Assembly: GCA_035499735.1 (NCBI GenBank) | Contig: DATJYC010000019.1 | Location: 1-64,000, forward strand | Reading direction: 5' to 3' | Source of the DNA: VBDM01 sp035499735 | Lineage (GTDB): Bacteria > Pseudomonadota > Gammaproteobacteria > Burkholderiales > SG8-39 | DNA length: 64,000 bases | Part shown: positions 8,548 to 17,062 of the stretch, piece by piece | Layout: each line of letters begins with the position of its first letter | How positions within the stretch are numbered: the first letter of the stretch is position 1 | The notes under the pieces: generated by a model | Told to the model about the DNA's origin: nothing | Database searches by the model: none | What the model saw: only the letters and a program-made list of their open reading frames with translations | Made by a program: the position numbers and the translations under genes

Positions 8548-9134
8548 GCGGCGAATTTCCGGAACAGCACGGGCGCGGACACCGACGCCGTGAGCAGGAT
8601 CAGGGCGACCAGCGGCACGCGCTCGGCCATGACGAGGAGCGGCAGCGCGACGCACACGGCGACCAGGATCCACGGGACCAGCGCGCGGCTGTACTTGAGG
8701 TAGGCGAGTAACCCCGAGGGCATCCTGACGTGCTGGCCGCGCTCGTCGCGGTCGGCCTGCACCGCCCTGCCCTCGAGCCAGATCGCGAACACGTAGATCT
8801 GCCCGACCACGCCGCCCGTCCAGGCGACGGCGCCCACCAGCAGCGCGATGAATCCCACCATGTAGCGGCTCGCCTTCATGATCACGTCGATCGACAGCAC
8901 CGAGCTCACCAGGACGAACACCAGCACCACCGCGAGCACCGCCCAGGCGCGCGGCGCGACATAGGCCTGCAGCACCTGGTCGCGGGTGAACTTGAGCGCG
9001 AGATCGCCCGCGTCGCGCACGATGTTGCGCGGATTGAGCTGGCTCAGCACGTCCCCGCCGGCGGCGCGCAGGTCGCGCTCGCCGTGCCTCACCGCCCGAC
9101 GGATGTCCCGTTTGCTCAGCATGAGCGGCGCCAT
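8544..9134 (-). CDS. Hypothetical multi-pass membrane protein
   Basis: A 196-residue protein I do not recognise. It has a soluble basic N-terminus of about 70 residues (M-L-S-K-R-D-I-R-R-A-V-R-H-G-E-R), then about four hydrophobic segments: residues 71-95, 100-130 in two stretches, 155-170 and 173-190. Start ATG 9134 is preferred because AAGG sits 8 bases upstream; ATG 9158 is possible and would overlap the small gene before it. It is probably co-transcribed with the 50-codon gene at 9166-9318. Its stop is the complement of the sulfatase-like gene's stop (shared CTAG). Confidence 0.65.
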   Translation of the reverse strand: MAPLMLSKRDIRRAVRHGERDLRAAGGDVLSQLNPRNIVRDAGDLALKFTRDQVLQAYVAPRAWAVLAVVLVFVLVSSVLSIDVIMKASRYMVGFIALLVGAVAWTGGVVGQIYVFAIWLEGRAVQADRDERGQHVRMPSGLLAYLKYSRALVPWILVAVCVALPLLVMAERVPLVALILLTASVSAPVLFRKFAA

Positions 9135-9165
9135 GGTAGGAGCCTTCCCCTCATTCATGCAAATG

Positions 9166-9318
9166 TCATGGGTCCCGGGGCGTGAAATCCGCCCGCTCAC
9201 GCCTGAGACCGTGGAAGAGGCGTATCCAGAGCGTGGCGAGGATCACGGCGCTCGCCGCGCAGGCGGCGAGCCGGTGCGCCAGGGTGACCATGGGAAGGAG
9301 GATACGCTCCGGTTCCAT
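9166..9318 (-). CDS. Small single-pass membrane protein (50 aa)
   Basis: A short gene with AGGAG five bases before its ATG (9318-9316). The product begins M-E-P-E-R-I-L-L-P-M-V-T-L and has one hydrophobic helix of about 18 residues (A-A-C-A-A-S-A-V-I-L-A-T-L-W-I), then an arginine-rich tail ending T-P-R-D-P, suggesting the C-terminus stays in the cytoplasm. It lies just upstream of the hypothetical membrane protein, on the same strand. The function is unknown. The good ribosome site and tight spacing are the main evidence that it is real. Confidence 0.6.
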   Translation of the reverse strand: MEPERILLPMVTLAHRLAACAASAVILATLWIRLFHGLRRERADFTPRDP

Positions 9319-9381
9319 CACTGCTCCTGGTTTCGTTGTTCATTCGTGTAAGCTTCGGCCAAATCCCGGGTTTGAGCAAAC

Positions 9382-10356
9382 ATGAAAACCATCGCCATCG
9401 AGGAGCACTTCATCACGCCGATGTACCGCGAGAAGGTCGCGGCGAACGAGTTCCGCAATTTCTACCTCACGAGCCGCAGCGAGCAGCTCGGCCACGACAT
9501 CGTCGAGCAGAATTCCGACCTCGGCGCGAAGCGCCTCGCGCACATGGACGCGGCGGGCGTCGACGTGCAGGTGCTCTCGTTCGGCTCGCCGGGGCCGCAG
9601 GCGTTCGGCGCCGACGTCGCGATCCCGATGGCGAAGGACGCGAACGACCGCGCGCACGCGACGGTCAGGGCGCGCCCGGACCGCTTCGCCGCCTTCGCCG
9701 CGCTGCCGACCGCCGATCCGAAGGCGTCGGCCGCCGAGCTCGAGCGCTGCGTGTCGAAGCTCGGCTTCAAGGGCGCGATGATCCACGGCCATACGCGCGG
9801 CGAGTTCCTCGACGATCGCAAGTACTGGCCGATCTTCGAGGCGGCGCAGGCGCTCGACGTGCCGATCTACCTGCACCCCACGCTCGCGCATCCCGACGCG
9901 ATGAATTCCTACTTCCGCGGCTACGAGGAGCTGGCGCGCGCCGGCTGGGGATTCGCGATCGACACGAGCTGCCATTTCCTGCGGATCGTGTTCGCCGGCG
10001 TTTTCGACGCCTACCCGCGGCTCAAGATCATCCTCGGGCACCTAGGCGAGGGGCTGCCCTTCGCGATGCACCGGCTGAACGACCACACCGCGCGCGCGGC
10101 GGCGCGGCGGGGCCTCAAGCGGCAGCCGATCGAGTACCTGCGCGACAACCTCCTCGTCACGACCAGCGGCAACTGGTACGAGCCCGCGTTCCTGTGCACG
10201 CTGCTCGCCCTCGGCGCGGACAGCATCCTTTTCGCCGTCGACTGGCCCTACGAGGCCAACACGACCGGGATCGGGTTCCTGAAGAGGCTCTCGATCAGCG
10301 ACGCCGACCGCGAGAAGATCGCGCACGGCAACGCCGAGCGCGTGCTGCGGATGTAG
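9382..10356 (+). CDS. Amidohydrolase-2 family decarboxylase
   Basis: A 324-residue TIM-barrel enzyme of the ACMSD/gamma-resorcylate decarboxylase group. The metal motif is E7-E-H9 near the N-terminus (I-E-E-H-F, the E-x-H variant of the decarboxylases rather than H-x-H). Further ligands are His in V-P-I-Y-L-H-P-T near 160, His in I-I-L-G-H-L-G-E-G near 218 and Asp in A-V-D-W-P-Y near 288. These enzymes decarboxylate hydroxybenzoates or aminocarboxymuconate semialdehyde without O2. It converges on a 3-hydroxyanthranilate dioxygenase-like gene, so an ACMS-like substrate is possible, but the E-x-H sequence resembles resorcylate enzymes more. Confidence 0.85.
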   Translation: MKTIAIEEHFITPMYREKVAANEFRNFYLTSRSEQLGHDIVEQNSDLGAKRLAHMDAAGVDVQVLSFGSPGPQAFGADVAIPMAKDANDRAHATVRARPDRFAAFAALPTADPKASAAELERCVSKLGFKGAMIHGHTRGEFLDDRKYWPIFEAAQALDVPIYLHPTLAHPDAMNSYFRGYEELARAGWGFAIDTSCHFLRIVFAGVFDAYPRLKIILGHLGEGLPFAMHRLNDHTARAAARRGLKRQPIEYLRDNLLVTTSGNWYEPAFLCTLLALGADSILFAVDWPYEANTTGIGFLKRLSISDADREKIAHGNAERVLRM

Positions 10357-10357
10357 G

Positions 10358-10882
10358 CTACGCCGGCCGCGGCGTCACGTGGCCGCACTTGCCGCAGGCG
10401 CGGTGCTTCTCCTCGGAGTAGAACTCCTCGTAGACGCGCGACACCGGGTCCTCGCGGTAGTCGGCGACGTGCCGCACCGCCTCGTACAGCGGCGAGCGGC
10501 ATTTCGCGCAGTACCAGAAGAAGCGGTCCTTCTCCTCGGGCCTGCGCTTTCGCTCCAGCACGAGCAGGAAGGCCTGGGGGGAGAAGCGCGGCGAGTGGCG
10601 CACGCCGGCGGGGCAGTAGATGATCTCGCCCTCGCGCACGACCGCCACCTTCTCCTCTCCCGCGCCGGTGAGGTAGTGCAGGTTCATCTCCCCCTTGATC
10701 ATGTACATGACCTCGTCGCTCGGGTCGGAATGGAACTCGCTGCGCCCCGCCCGCCCGCGCGCGACGAAGGCGATGGTGTCCGGGGCCTGCCACAGGATGC
10801 TCACCGGCTTGACGCTCTTCGCGATGCCCTCGGAAACCTCCTTGAGGCTAACCGCTCTCAGTTCCGTTGCGGACTCGGTCAT
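10358..10882 (-). CDS. nbaC: 3-hydroxyanthranilate 3,4-dioxygenase-like cupin
   Basis: A 174-residue cupin that would open 3-hydroxyanthranilate, or a related 2-aminophenol, with O2. Iron ligands match the family: H-x5-E in F-H-S-D-P-S-D-E (about residues 52-58) and a later His in P-A-G-V-R-H. The C-terminus keeps the bacterial zinc-ribbon with C-A-K-C and C-G-K-C, as in rubredoxin-like 3HAO. GGAGG lies five bases before the ATG at 10882. It stands alone on this strand and converges with the decarboxylase. The symbol reflects the family; substrate specificity is untested. Confidence 0.75.
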   Translation of the reverse strand: MTESATELRAVSLKEVSEGIAKSVKPVSILWQAPDTIAFVARGRAGRSEFHSDPSDEVMYMIKGEMNLHYLTGAGEEKVAVVREGEIIYCPAGVRHSPRFSPQAFLLVLERKRRPEEKDRFFWYCAKCRSPLYEAVRHVADYREDPVSRVYEEFYSEEKHRACGKCGHVTPRPA

Positions 10883-10960
10883 CGGATCCTCCGTGTCCGG
10901 AGATTGTAAGCGCACGGATCGAACAAGCGGTAAGATCGCGGAACTTTTCGCTCGATCCCG

Positions 10961-11677
10961 ATGAATTCTCCGAACGCCGCTGCGAACCTCGCGAGCGTCG
11001 TCTTCCTGAAGGTCCAGGAGTTCGCGCGCAGGCCGGCCCAGGAGCAGGCGCGCATGCGCGCGCAGCTCGAGGCCGTGGTCGCGGTCACCACGGCCGACCT
11101 CCCCCACGCCGGCTGGATCGCGCTCGACGCCGCCGACGGCGTCGCGATCGCCGTGCTCGCCGACCCCGAAGGCGCCCTGCGCCTCGCCCAGCGCTCGCTC
11201 ACCGCCGCGGCGGCCGGGCTGCCCCTGTCGATCGGCATCAACCACGGCGCGGTGCAGGTGACCTCGGGAAAGAGCGGGCCCGACGGCATGACCGGCGACG
11301 GCATCGCCGTGGCCGCGAGCGTCGCGGAGTTCGCCGCGTCGACGCGCGTGCTGATCTCGCGCTCCTTCCGCGAGGCGCTCGCCGACGCGTCGCCGGCGCT
11401 CGAAGCGGGGCTCGCGCCCGCGGGCGTGTTCACCGACGCGGGGCTCCGCACGCACGAGCTGTTCTACCCCGACAAGGCCGCCGCCGGCCGCAGGCGCAGG
11501 CGCCTCTTCGCCTTCGGCCTCGTGGCGGCGATCGCGCTCGTCGGCGCCGGGATCGGCGCGCGTGCCGCCACCGGCGGACACCAGAAGGTGCTCGACGGGA
11601 CCATGGGAAAGGTCGGGATGTCGGCGAAGCAGCGCGAGACCTGGCTGCGCGGGCTGCGCGAGAGAATCGGGTTCTAG
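10961..11677 (+). CDS. Membrane-anchored, degenerate class III cyclase-like protein
   Basis: A 238-residue protein with a nucleotidyl-cyclase homology domain (about 10-170) recognisable from D-A-A-D-G-V-A-I-A-V-L, I-G-I-N-H-G-A-V-Q-V and G-D-G-I-A-V-A-A-S-V-A-E-F. The usual first metal-binding F-x-G-D-G core is altered, so catalysis is doubtful. A basic patch R-R-R-R-R precedes one transmembrane helix (about 180-202), then about 35 residues ending R-E-R-I-G-F. Two bases separate its stop from the kinase start, so the two are one operon. It may be a non-catalytic ligand sensor for the kinase. Confidence 0.65.
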   Translation: MNSPNAAANLASVVFLKVQEFARRPAQEQARMRAQLEAVVAVTTADLPHAGWIALDAADGVAIAVLADPEGALRLAQRSLTAAAAGLPLSIGINHGAVQVTSGKSGPDGMTGDGIAVAASVAEFAASTRVLISRSFREALADASPALEAGLAPAGVFTDAGLRTHELFYPDKAAAGRRRRRLFAFGLVAAIALVGAGIGARAATGGHQKVLDGTMGKVGMSAKQRETWLRGLRERIGF

Positions 11678-11679
11678 CC

Positions 11680-12834
11680 GTGGCGAAGAAGAAGCTGGAG
11701 CTCACCAAGCTCGGCCGCTACAAGATCCTGAGCGAGCTCGGGCGCGGAGCGATGGGGGTCGTCTACAAGGGCGAGGACCCCGCGCTCGACCGAACCGTCG
11801 CGCTGAAGACCGTGATCCTCTCCGCCGACGCGGAGGGCAAGACCGAGTACCAGAAGCGCTTCTTCCTCGAGGCCAAGGCCGCCGGGCGGCTGTCCCACCC
11901 GCAGATCATCACCGTCTACGACTTCGGCCAGGAAGGCGACACCGCGTACATGGCGATGGAGTTCCTCAAGGGAAAGGAGCTGCGCACCCGCATGAAGGAG
12001 GGCTCGATCAGCGTCCCCGAGGCGGTGCACATCGCCGAGCAGGTCGCCGAAGGCCTGGGGTACGCCCACGAGCACGGCGTGGTCCACCGCGACATTAAGC
12101 CGAGCAACATCATGCTGCTGCCGCACGAGCAGGTGAAGATCATGGACTTCGGCATCGCGCGCATGCGCGCCTCCGACCACAAGACGAGCACTGGCCTCGT
12201 GCTCGGCACGCCCAAGTACATGTCGCCCGAGCAGGTCTCGGGCTCGCCGGTCGACCACCGCTCCGACATCTTCTCGCTCGGCGTCGTGCTCTACGAGATG
12301 CTCACGCAGTCGAAGCTCTTCGAGGGGGAGGACACGCCGCAGATCTTCCACGCGGTGGCGAGCTTCCAGCCGCCGCCGCCCAGCCGCCTGAACGCCGAGG
12401 TTCCGGCGATGCTCGATTTCGTGGTCGAGCGCGCGCTCAAGAAGGACCCGGCGGTGCGCTACCAGGACGCGTTCGAGCTCGCGCAGGACCTGCGGTCGGC
12501 GCTCGCCGAGCTGGTCGACCGGGAGGCCGCCGCGACCGCCGAGGTCCAGCGGGAAACCACCAGGACGATGCGGATCGACACCGAGACGCTCAAGGCCGTC
12601 CTGCCCCCGCCGACCACCGCCGGAATCGGATCCGAAACGCGGCTGCCGATGTCGTTCAGGTTCGACTGCGCCGATGCGATCGCGCGGCTGACCGACCCCA
12701 CGCGCTCCGACCGCAGGCTGCTGACGAAGGCGCCGCGGCCAGTCGGGTTCTGGCGGCGGCTGCTGCGCCACCGCGCCATGCTGGCGGCGCTCGCCGCCGC
12801 GGCGCTCGTCGGCGGCGCCATTGCGGTGGTGTAA
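11680..12834 (+). CDS. Tail-anchored Ser/Thr protein kinase (Hanks type)
   Basis: A 384-residue kinase. The glycine loop is G21-R-G-A-M-G26, followed by the ATP lysine in V-A-L-K-T near 43, the catalytic H-R-D-I-K-P-S-N near 135, D-F-G near 155, and G-T-P-K-Y-M-S-P-E-Q, so it looks active. After residue 285 comes a low-complexity linker with E-T-T-R-T-M-R and a C-terminal transmembrane helix (about 363-384) with almost nothing beyond it. There is no extracellular sensor domain such as PASTA. GTG at 11680 is taken as the start because L-G-R-Y-K-I-L follows at the usual distance. It pairs with the cyclase-like gene. Confidence 0.9.
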   Translation: MAKKKLELTKLGRYKILSELGRGAMGVVYKGEDPALDRTVALKTVILSADAEGKTEYQKRFFLEAKAAGRLSHPQIITVYDFGQEGDTAYMAMEFLKGKELRTRMKEGSISVPEAVHIAEQVAEGLGYAHEHGVVHRDIKPSNIMLLPHEQVKIMDFGIARMRASDHKTSTGLVLGTPKYMSPEQVSGSPVDHRSDIFSLGVVLYEMLTQSKLFEGEDTPQIFHAVASFQPPPPSRLNAEVPAMLDFVVERALKKDPAVRYQDAFELAQDLRSALAELVDREAAATAEVQRETTRTMRIDTETLKAVLPPPTTAGIGSETRLPMSFRFDCADAIARLTDPTRSDRRLLTKAPRPVGFWRRLLRHRAMLAALAAAALVGGAIAVV

Positions 12835-12851
12835 AAGCGGCGGTCGTGTAG

Positions 12852-13808
12852 CTACTCGATCTTGATTCCCGCGGCCTTGACGAGCGCCGCGTTGGCCGCG
12901 ATCTCCTCGCGGATGTAGGCGTTGAAGGCTTCCGGCGTGTATTCCATGGGCTCGGCGCCCAGCCGCGCGAGCTTCTCGCGCACGTCCGGCGAGTGCAGCG
13001 CCTTGACCGTCTCCTGGTAGATCCGGCTCACCGTCTCGCGCGGCGTCTTCGCCGGCGCGAACATGCCGACCCAGAAGTTGTAGTCCGAGTTGGGCACCCC
13101 CGCCTCGAGCGTCGTGGGAAGGTCGGGCAGCGCGAGCGAGCGCCTGGTGCTGCCGACGGCGAGCGCGACGAGCTTGCCGTCCTTGAGCAGCGGCAGCACA
13201 GCGTTTACCGGGCAGAAATAGAAATCCACGCGCCCGGTCATGATCTCGGTCAGCGCCTCGGGCGAGCCCTTGAACGGGATGTTCACCGTGTCGATGCCCG
13301 CGCCCAGGCGGAAGCGCTCGGCGTTCAGGTGCGTGGCGCTGCCCACGCCGACGGAGGCCGAGTTCATCGCGCCCGGCTTCGCCTTCGCCGCCGCGACCAG
13401 CTCCTTCACCGAGCGTATGCCCTTGGAGGGCGCCATCACGAGCACGTTGGGCAGGAGCCCGAGCGGCGTGATCCCGGTGAGGTCGCGCAGCGTGTCGTAG
13501 GGCAGGTCCTTGTAGGTCGACGGCGTGACCGTGTACGACGAGGAGTGAACGAAGAGCGTGTGGCCGTCGGGCTCCGACTTCGCGACGATCGCCCCGCCTA
13601 TGGTGCCGCCCGCGCCCGGCCGGTTCTCGATCACGATAGGGTGCCCGACCTGGGGCGCGAGCTTCTCGCTCACCGTGCGCGCGATGATGTCGGTGCCGCT
13701 GCCCGCGGTGAACGGGACGATGATCTTGACGGCCTTCGTGGGCCATTGAGCCTGCGCAGCGGCGTGCAGCGCGAAAAGCGCCACCGCGGCGATCGATCTC
13801 CCCTTCAT
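12852..13808 (-). CDS. Bug-type tripartite tricarboxylate transporter receptor
   Basis: A 318-residue periplasmic binding protein (TctC/Bug). The signal peptide is M-K-G-R-S-I-A-A-V-A-L-F-A-L-H-A-A-A-Q-A, then the mature W-P-T-K-A-V-K-I-I-V-P-F. Family marks are E-N-R-P-G-A-G-G-T near residue 60, E-P-D-G-H-T-L, and P-F-K-G-S-P-E-A-L. GGAGGG lies a few bases before the ATG. No TctA or TctB membrane genes are in the window, so it is an orphan receptor, as is common in Burkholderiales. Ligands of such proteins are carboxylates, often aromatic. It diverges from an MFS gene with 33 bases between. Confidence 0.92.
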   Translation of the reverse strand: MKGRSIAAVALFALHAAAQAQWPTKAVKIIVPFTAGSGTDIIARTVSEKLAPQVGHPIVIENRPGAGGTIGGAIVAKSEPDGHTLFVHSSSYTVTPSTYKDLPYDTLRDLTGITPLGLLPNVLVMAPSKGIRSVKELVAAAKAKPGAMNSASVGVGSATHLNAERFRLGAGIDTVNIPFKGSPEALTEIMTGRVDFYFCPVNAVLPLLKDGKLVALAVGSTRRSLALPDLPTTLEAGVPNSDYNFWVGMFAPAKTPRETVSRIYQETVKALHSPDVREKLARLGAEPMEYTPEAFNAYIREEIAANAALVKAAGIKIE

Positions 13809-13841
13809 TTTTCCCTCCGGGTATCCTTCGAGTCGTTGCGT

Positions 13842-15053
13842 ATGATACTCGAAGAAAAACCCGCCGCGACGCGCTGGCCGGCCGTGTTCGCCGCGCTCTT
13901 CGCGGGCGTCGTCGGCGCCTGCGCGTTCGGCAAAGCGTCGCCGGCCCTGCCTCTGCTCAAGTCCGAGTTCGGCCTGTCCCTCATCGAGGCCGGCTGGCTG
14001 GTGTCGGCCTTCAACGCGCTCGCCGCCGGGGGCGCGATCGTCTTCGGCGTGTTCGCCGACCGCGTCGGCGCGCTGCGCTTCTGCGTGTCGGGGACGGTGG
14101 CGATCGGCGCGGGCAGCGTGCTCGGCGCCGCCGCCTCGGGAGCCGGCGGGCTGATCGCGTCGCGGCTCCTCGAGGGCCTGGGGTTTCTCGCGGTCGTCGT
14201 GTCCGCTCCGGGGCTGATCGCCGCGGCCACGGCGCCCGCGCGCATGGGCATCGCCTTCGGGCTGTGGTCGGCCTACATGCCTCTCGGAGTGAGCCTCATC
14301 GTCGCCGCCAGCCCGCCGCTGCTCGAGCGCTTCGGCTGGCGCGGGGCGTGGCTGCTGGTGGCGCTCGCCGCGGGCGCGTGCGCACTGCTCCTCGTATCGG
14401 AGCGCCGCCACTACTCGGGCGCGACGCGGGGCGCGCGCCGCTCGCTCGCGAGCCTCGGGGCCTCGCTGTCGCAGCCGGTGCCCTGGCTGCTCGGGGTCGC
14501 CTTCGCGATGTACGCGATCCAGCACACGACGCTGATGGTGTGGCTGCCGACGTATCTGCTGGAGACGCGCGGCATCGGCGGCGCCGCGGCGGCCCTTCTC
14601 ACCGCGGCCGCCGTGTTCGTGAACTGCTTCGGCAACGTCCTCGGCGGCTGGCTCATCCAACGCGACATCCCGCGCGGCCGGATCATCGCGGCGACGTTCG
14701 TCGTCACCAGCCTCGCCTTCGTCGGCATATTCGCCGCGGGCCTCCCCGATCCGGCGCGCTACGCGCTCGCGGTGTTCTACAGCCTGATCGCCGGGACGGT
14801 GCCGGCCGCGGCGCTCTCGGCCGGAATCCGCTACGCGCGCTCGCCCGCCGAGGTCGGCGCGATCCAGGGCCTCATCGTCAACGTCACCCATCTCGGCATA
14901 TTCGTGGCGCCGCCGCTGGTCGCGGCGAGCGTCACCTGGGGCGGCTCGTGGGACGCGGTGCTGTGGGTGATGCTCGCCTGCGCCGCGGTAGGGCTCGCCG
15001 CCGCGGGCGGCGTCGCGCGCTACGAGCGCCCCGGGCCGGCTAGGATTCCCTGA
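13842..15053 (+). CDS. MFS transporter (CynX/NarK-like fold)
   Basis: A 403-residue carrier with 12 predicted helices. The loop 2-3 MFS signature reads G-V-F-A-D-R-V-G-A-L-R near residues 67-77, preceded by G-W-L-V-S-A-F-N. The second half repeats the pattern around G-N-V-L-G-G-W-L-I-Q-R. ATG 13842 opens M-I-L-E-E-K-P with no clear Shine-Dalgarno. The longer upstream frame is antisense to the Bug gene. Its 3' end overlaps the N-acetyltransferase gene by 14 bases. The neighbourhood suggests uptake of an organic acid, but substrate cannot be read from sequence. Confidence 0.85.
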   Translation: MILEEKPAATRWPAVFAALFAGVVGACAFGKASPALPLLKSEFGLSLIEAGWLVSAFNALAAGGAIVFGVFADRVGALRFCVSGTVAIGAGSVLGAAASGAGGLIASRLLEGLGFLAVVVSAPGLIAAATAPARMGIAFGLWSAYMPLGVSLIVAASPPLLERFGWRGAWLLVALAAGACALLLVSERRHYSGATRGARRSLASLGASLSQPVPWLLGVAFAMYAIQHTTLMVWLPTYLLETRGIGGAAAALLTAAAVFVNCFGNVLGGWLIQRDIPRGRIIAATFVVTSLAFVGIFAAGLPDPARYALAVFYSLIAGTVPAAALSAGIRYARSPAEVGAIQGLIVNVTHLGIFVAPPLVAASVTWGGSWDAVLWVMLACAAVGLAAAGGVARYERPGPARIP

Positions 15054-15846
15054 AGGGAAACCGCGTTCCGCGGGGAAAGCGCAGGGAGAACATCTCCGCG
15101 AGGACTTCGAGGAGCTCGTCGTCTCCCGCGATCGTCCTGTGGGTCACCGACCGCCCGTCGTCGACGGTGAGCTCGCGGTTGCGCAGAAACCTGCGCGACT
15201 CGGGGCTGAGCGCCTGGACGATCAGCGTGCGGACGAAGGGCGAGTCGGGATGGGTCGAGGTGTACCAGTTGGCCATCTCGAAGTCGGCCGGCACCTGCGG
15301 CTCGAGGGAGAAGGTGTAGAGATCGGTCCAGGCCCCGGAGGCCAGCATCTGCAGCGTCCAGTACAGCTTCCCCTCCGGCACGATCCGGTACGTCCGTCCG
15401 TGCTGCCGTACTTTCTGCACCGAGCCGAAGGGCAGCGGCTGGAGCAGGCCTTCCAGCCCGAAGCCGACGTCGGCGATCCACACGCTTCCTCCGCAGCCCA
15501 CGAGCAGGAGCATGTGCGTGCGCGGGTTGACCCGGCGGGCGCGGTAGCGCACCCGGGCGGCGAGCGGAGTGACGGAGAAGCCCACGCGCTCGAGCACTGC
15601 GGCGAACAGGAGGTTCTGCTCGAAGCAGTAGCCGCCGCGCTCCGCGCCCACCATCTTGGCCTGCAGGCTCTCCAGGTCGAGGCGGACCGGCCGCCCAAGG
15701 AGGATGTCGAGGTTCTCGAACGGGATGCGGGTCGCGTGCGCGAGGTGCAGCGCCGCGAGCGCCGAAGGGTCGGCGCGCGGCTCGCGGGGGTATCGGATCC
15801 TTCGCAGATAGGTGTCGAGGTCGAGCGCGGAAGGGTTCGGGATCAT
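15040..15846 (-). CDS. nat: Arylamine N-acetyltransferase
   Basis: A 268-residue enzyme that moves acetyl (or propionyl) groups from CoA to arylamines or hydrazines. The catalytic triad is visible: Cys in R-G-G-Y-C-F-E-Q-N near residue 70, His in N-P-R-T-H-M-L-L near 108, and Asp in V-W-I-A-D-V-G-F-G near 124. The N-terminal pattern I-P-F-E-N-L-D-I-L-L-G-R-P is diagnostic. Start ATG 15846 gives M-I-P-N-P-S; an upstream ATG at 15897 adds 17 residues without family similarity. It would detoxify aminoaromatics, matching the aminophenol theme nearby. Confidence 0.92.
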   Translation of the reverse strand: MIPNPSALDLDTYLRRIRYPREPRADPSALAALHLAHATRIPFENLDILLGRPVRLDLESLQAKMVGAERGGYCFEQNLLFAAVLERVGFSVTPLAARVRYRARRVNPRTHMLLLVGCGGSVWIADVGFGLEGLLQPLPFGSVQKVRQHGRTYRIVPEGKLYWTLQMLASGAWTDLYTFSLEPQVPADFEMANWYTSTHPDSPFVRTLIVQALSPESRRFLRNRELTVDDGRSVTHRTIAGDDELLEVLAEMFSLRFPRGTRFPFRES

Positions 15847-15886
15847 GCGGGGGCGGCTGGCACATTGTAAGGTCGAGCCGCCCACT

Positions 15887-16957
15887 TCAGTACGCATACC
15901 CCATCTTCAGATACACGCCGTAATTCTCGTCCTTGCCCAGCGCGCATTCCAGGTTGAGGACGATGCCTTCCTTCGGCTTGAGGATGTACTGGACCCCGAC
16001 GCCTCCGGCCGGGTAGAGGTTCTTGCTGTCCGAGCACGACTGGCTCCCTCCGTAGGTGCACGCGATTCCGGCGAAGATCGTGCTCGTCCATCGCTCCGCG
16101 AAGCGCCACCGCTCCTCGGCTTCGATCGAAGACATGTACAGCCCGTTGTACTGGCCGATCTTGTAGCCGCGAAGCTGGACCGGCGCGCGTATCTGCACCG
16201 GCGTGTCGTGCGTGAGGTGATTCAGCTGCCGCACGGCGAGCACGTTGCCCTGGCCGTGCCCCCAGTAGTAGCGGAAATCGCCCCGGTACATCTCGAAGTC
16301 GTCCTGGCCGCCCAGCGCCTCGCGGTAGGCGACGTTATTGAGGTTGAGGAACCAGCCCTGCGTCGGCATGTTCTCGTTGTCGCGCGAGTCGTACTGGCCG
16401 ACGAGCCCCGCGCCGCCCGACTTGTACGGCTGCACCCCGACGACATCGAGAAACATGTCGTCGAGCGGCGTCTCGCCGCCGATGTCGAAGTTCTGGTAGA
16501 TGCCCTGCGCGCCGACGAACCAGTTTCCCCCGACGCGGTAGGTATAGCGGCTGATGAACGATCGCAGCTCGGAGTTGGATTGCAGCGGGACTCCGGTGCC
16601 GAGATAGTCGCTGTAGTCGTTCTTGATGTTGCCGTACATGATCCCCGCGAGCAGCCGCTGGCGGTCCTCGTCGAAGGAGGCCCTGGCCATCAGCCCGGCG
16701 ATGATCGACTCGGTGCTCGTGTACTGGCCGGTCAGCGCGAAAATCGAGGGCCGCGACTTCTCGTCGAAGTAATGGATGTAGCCGGCCAGCGCGCCGAGCG
16801 CGAAGCCGACCTTCGGATTGGCGTTGGCGACGGGGGCGAGGATCCAGGGGGATTCCTTCTTGTCGCCCGCGCTTCCCTGCTCCTGCGTCTGCGCGAGCGC
16901 AAGGGAGCAGCTCATCGCGAGAGCCGCAGAGGCGAGCAACCCTCTAGTTATGTTCAT
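15887..16957 (-). CDS. Outer-membrane beta-barrel protein (BamA/TamA-like surface antigen fold)
   Basis: A 356-residue exported protein with a signal peptide ending S-L-A-L-A before Q-T-Q-E. The rest is a run of alternating amphipathic strands ending in an aromatic residue (K-M-G-Y-A-Y), the usual outer-membrane targeting signature. The stretch Y-D-S-R-D-N-E-N-M-P-T-Q-G-W-F resembles the conserved barrel motif of Omp85-like proteins. There is no POTRA domain, so assembly activity is unlikely. GGGGAG lies six bases before ATG 16957; the ATG at 16975 is rejected because the SD would fall inside the gene. Function unknown. Confidence 0.7.
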   Translation of the reverse strand: MNITRGLLASAALAMSCSLALAQTQEQGSAGDKKESPWILAPVANANPKVGFALGALAGYIHYFDEKSRPSIFALTGQYTSTESIIAGLMARASFDEDRQRLLAGIMYGNIKNDYSDYLGTGVPLQSNSELRSFISRYTYRVGGNWFVGAQGIYQNFDIGGETPLDDMFLDVVGVQPYKSGGAGLVGQYDSRDNENMPTQGWFLNLNNVAYREALGGQDDFEMYRGDFRYYWGHGQGNVLAVRQLNHLTHDTPVQIRAPVQLRGYKIGQYNGLYMSSIEAEERWRFAERWTSTIFAGIACTYGGSQSCSDSKNLYPAGGVGVQYILKPKEGIVLNLECALGKDENYGVYLKMGYAY

Positions 16958-17021
16958 CTCATACTCCCCGATCACGTACTTGTGGTAGCGAGTCTATCCG
17001 CAAGGACGGCACGCCATCATT

Positions 17022-17033
17022 GGACCTTGGTCC
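17022..17033. repeat. Inverted repeat GGACC-TT-GGTCC upstream of the barrel gene
   Basis: Perfect 5+5 dyad in the 105-base gap between the dehalogenase stop and the barrel start. Operator-like in size, but no regulator can be assigned. Confidence 0.3.
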
Positions 17034-17062
17034 TATGTCCCGAGGAAAGCGGCAAGGGGCAC

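Noticed and set aside
12852..14891. 679-codon minus frame covering the Bug gene and the MFS gene
   Set aside because: The Bug protein starts at ATG 13808 with SD and signal peptide; the extension is antisense of the MFS carrier.
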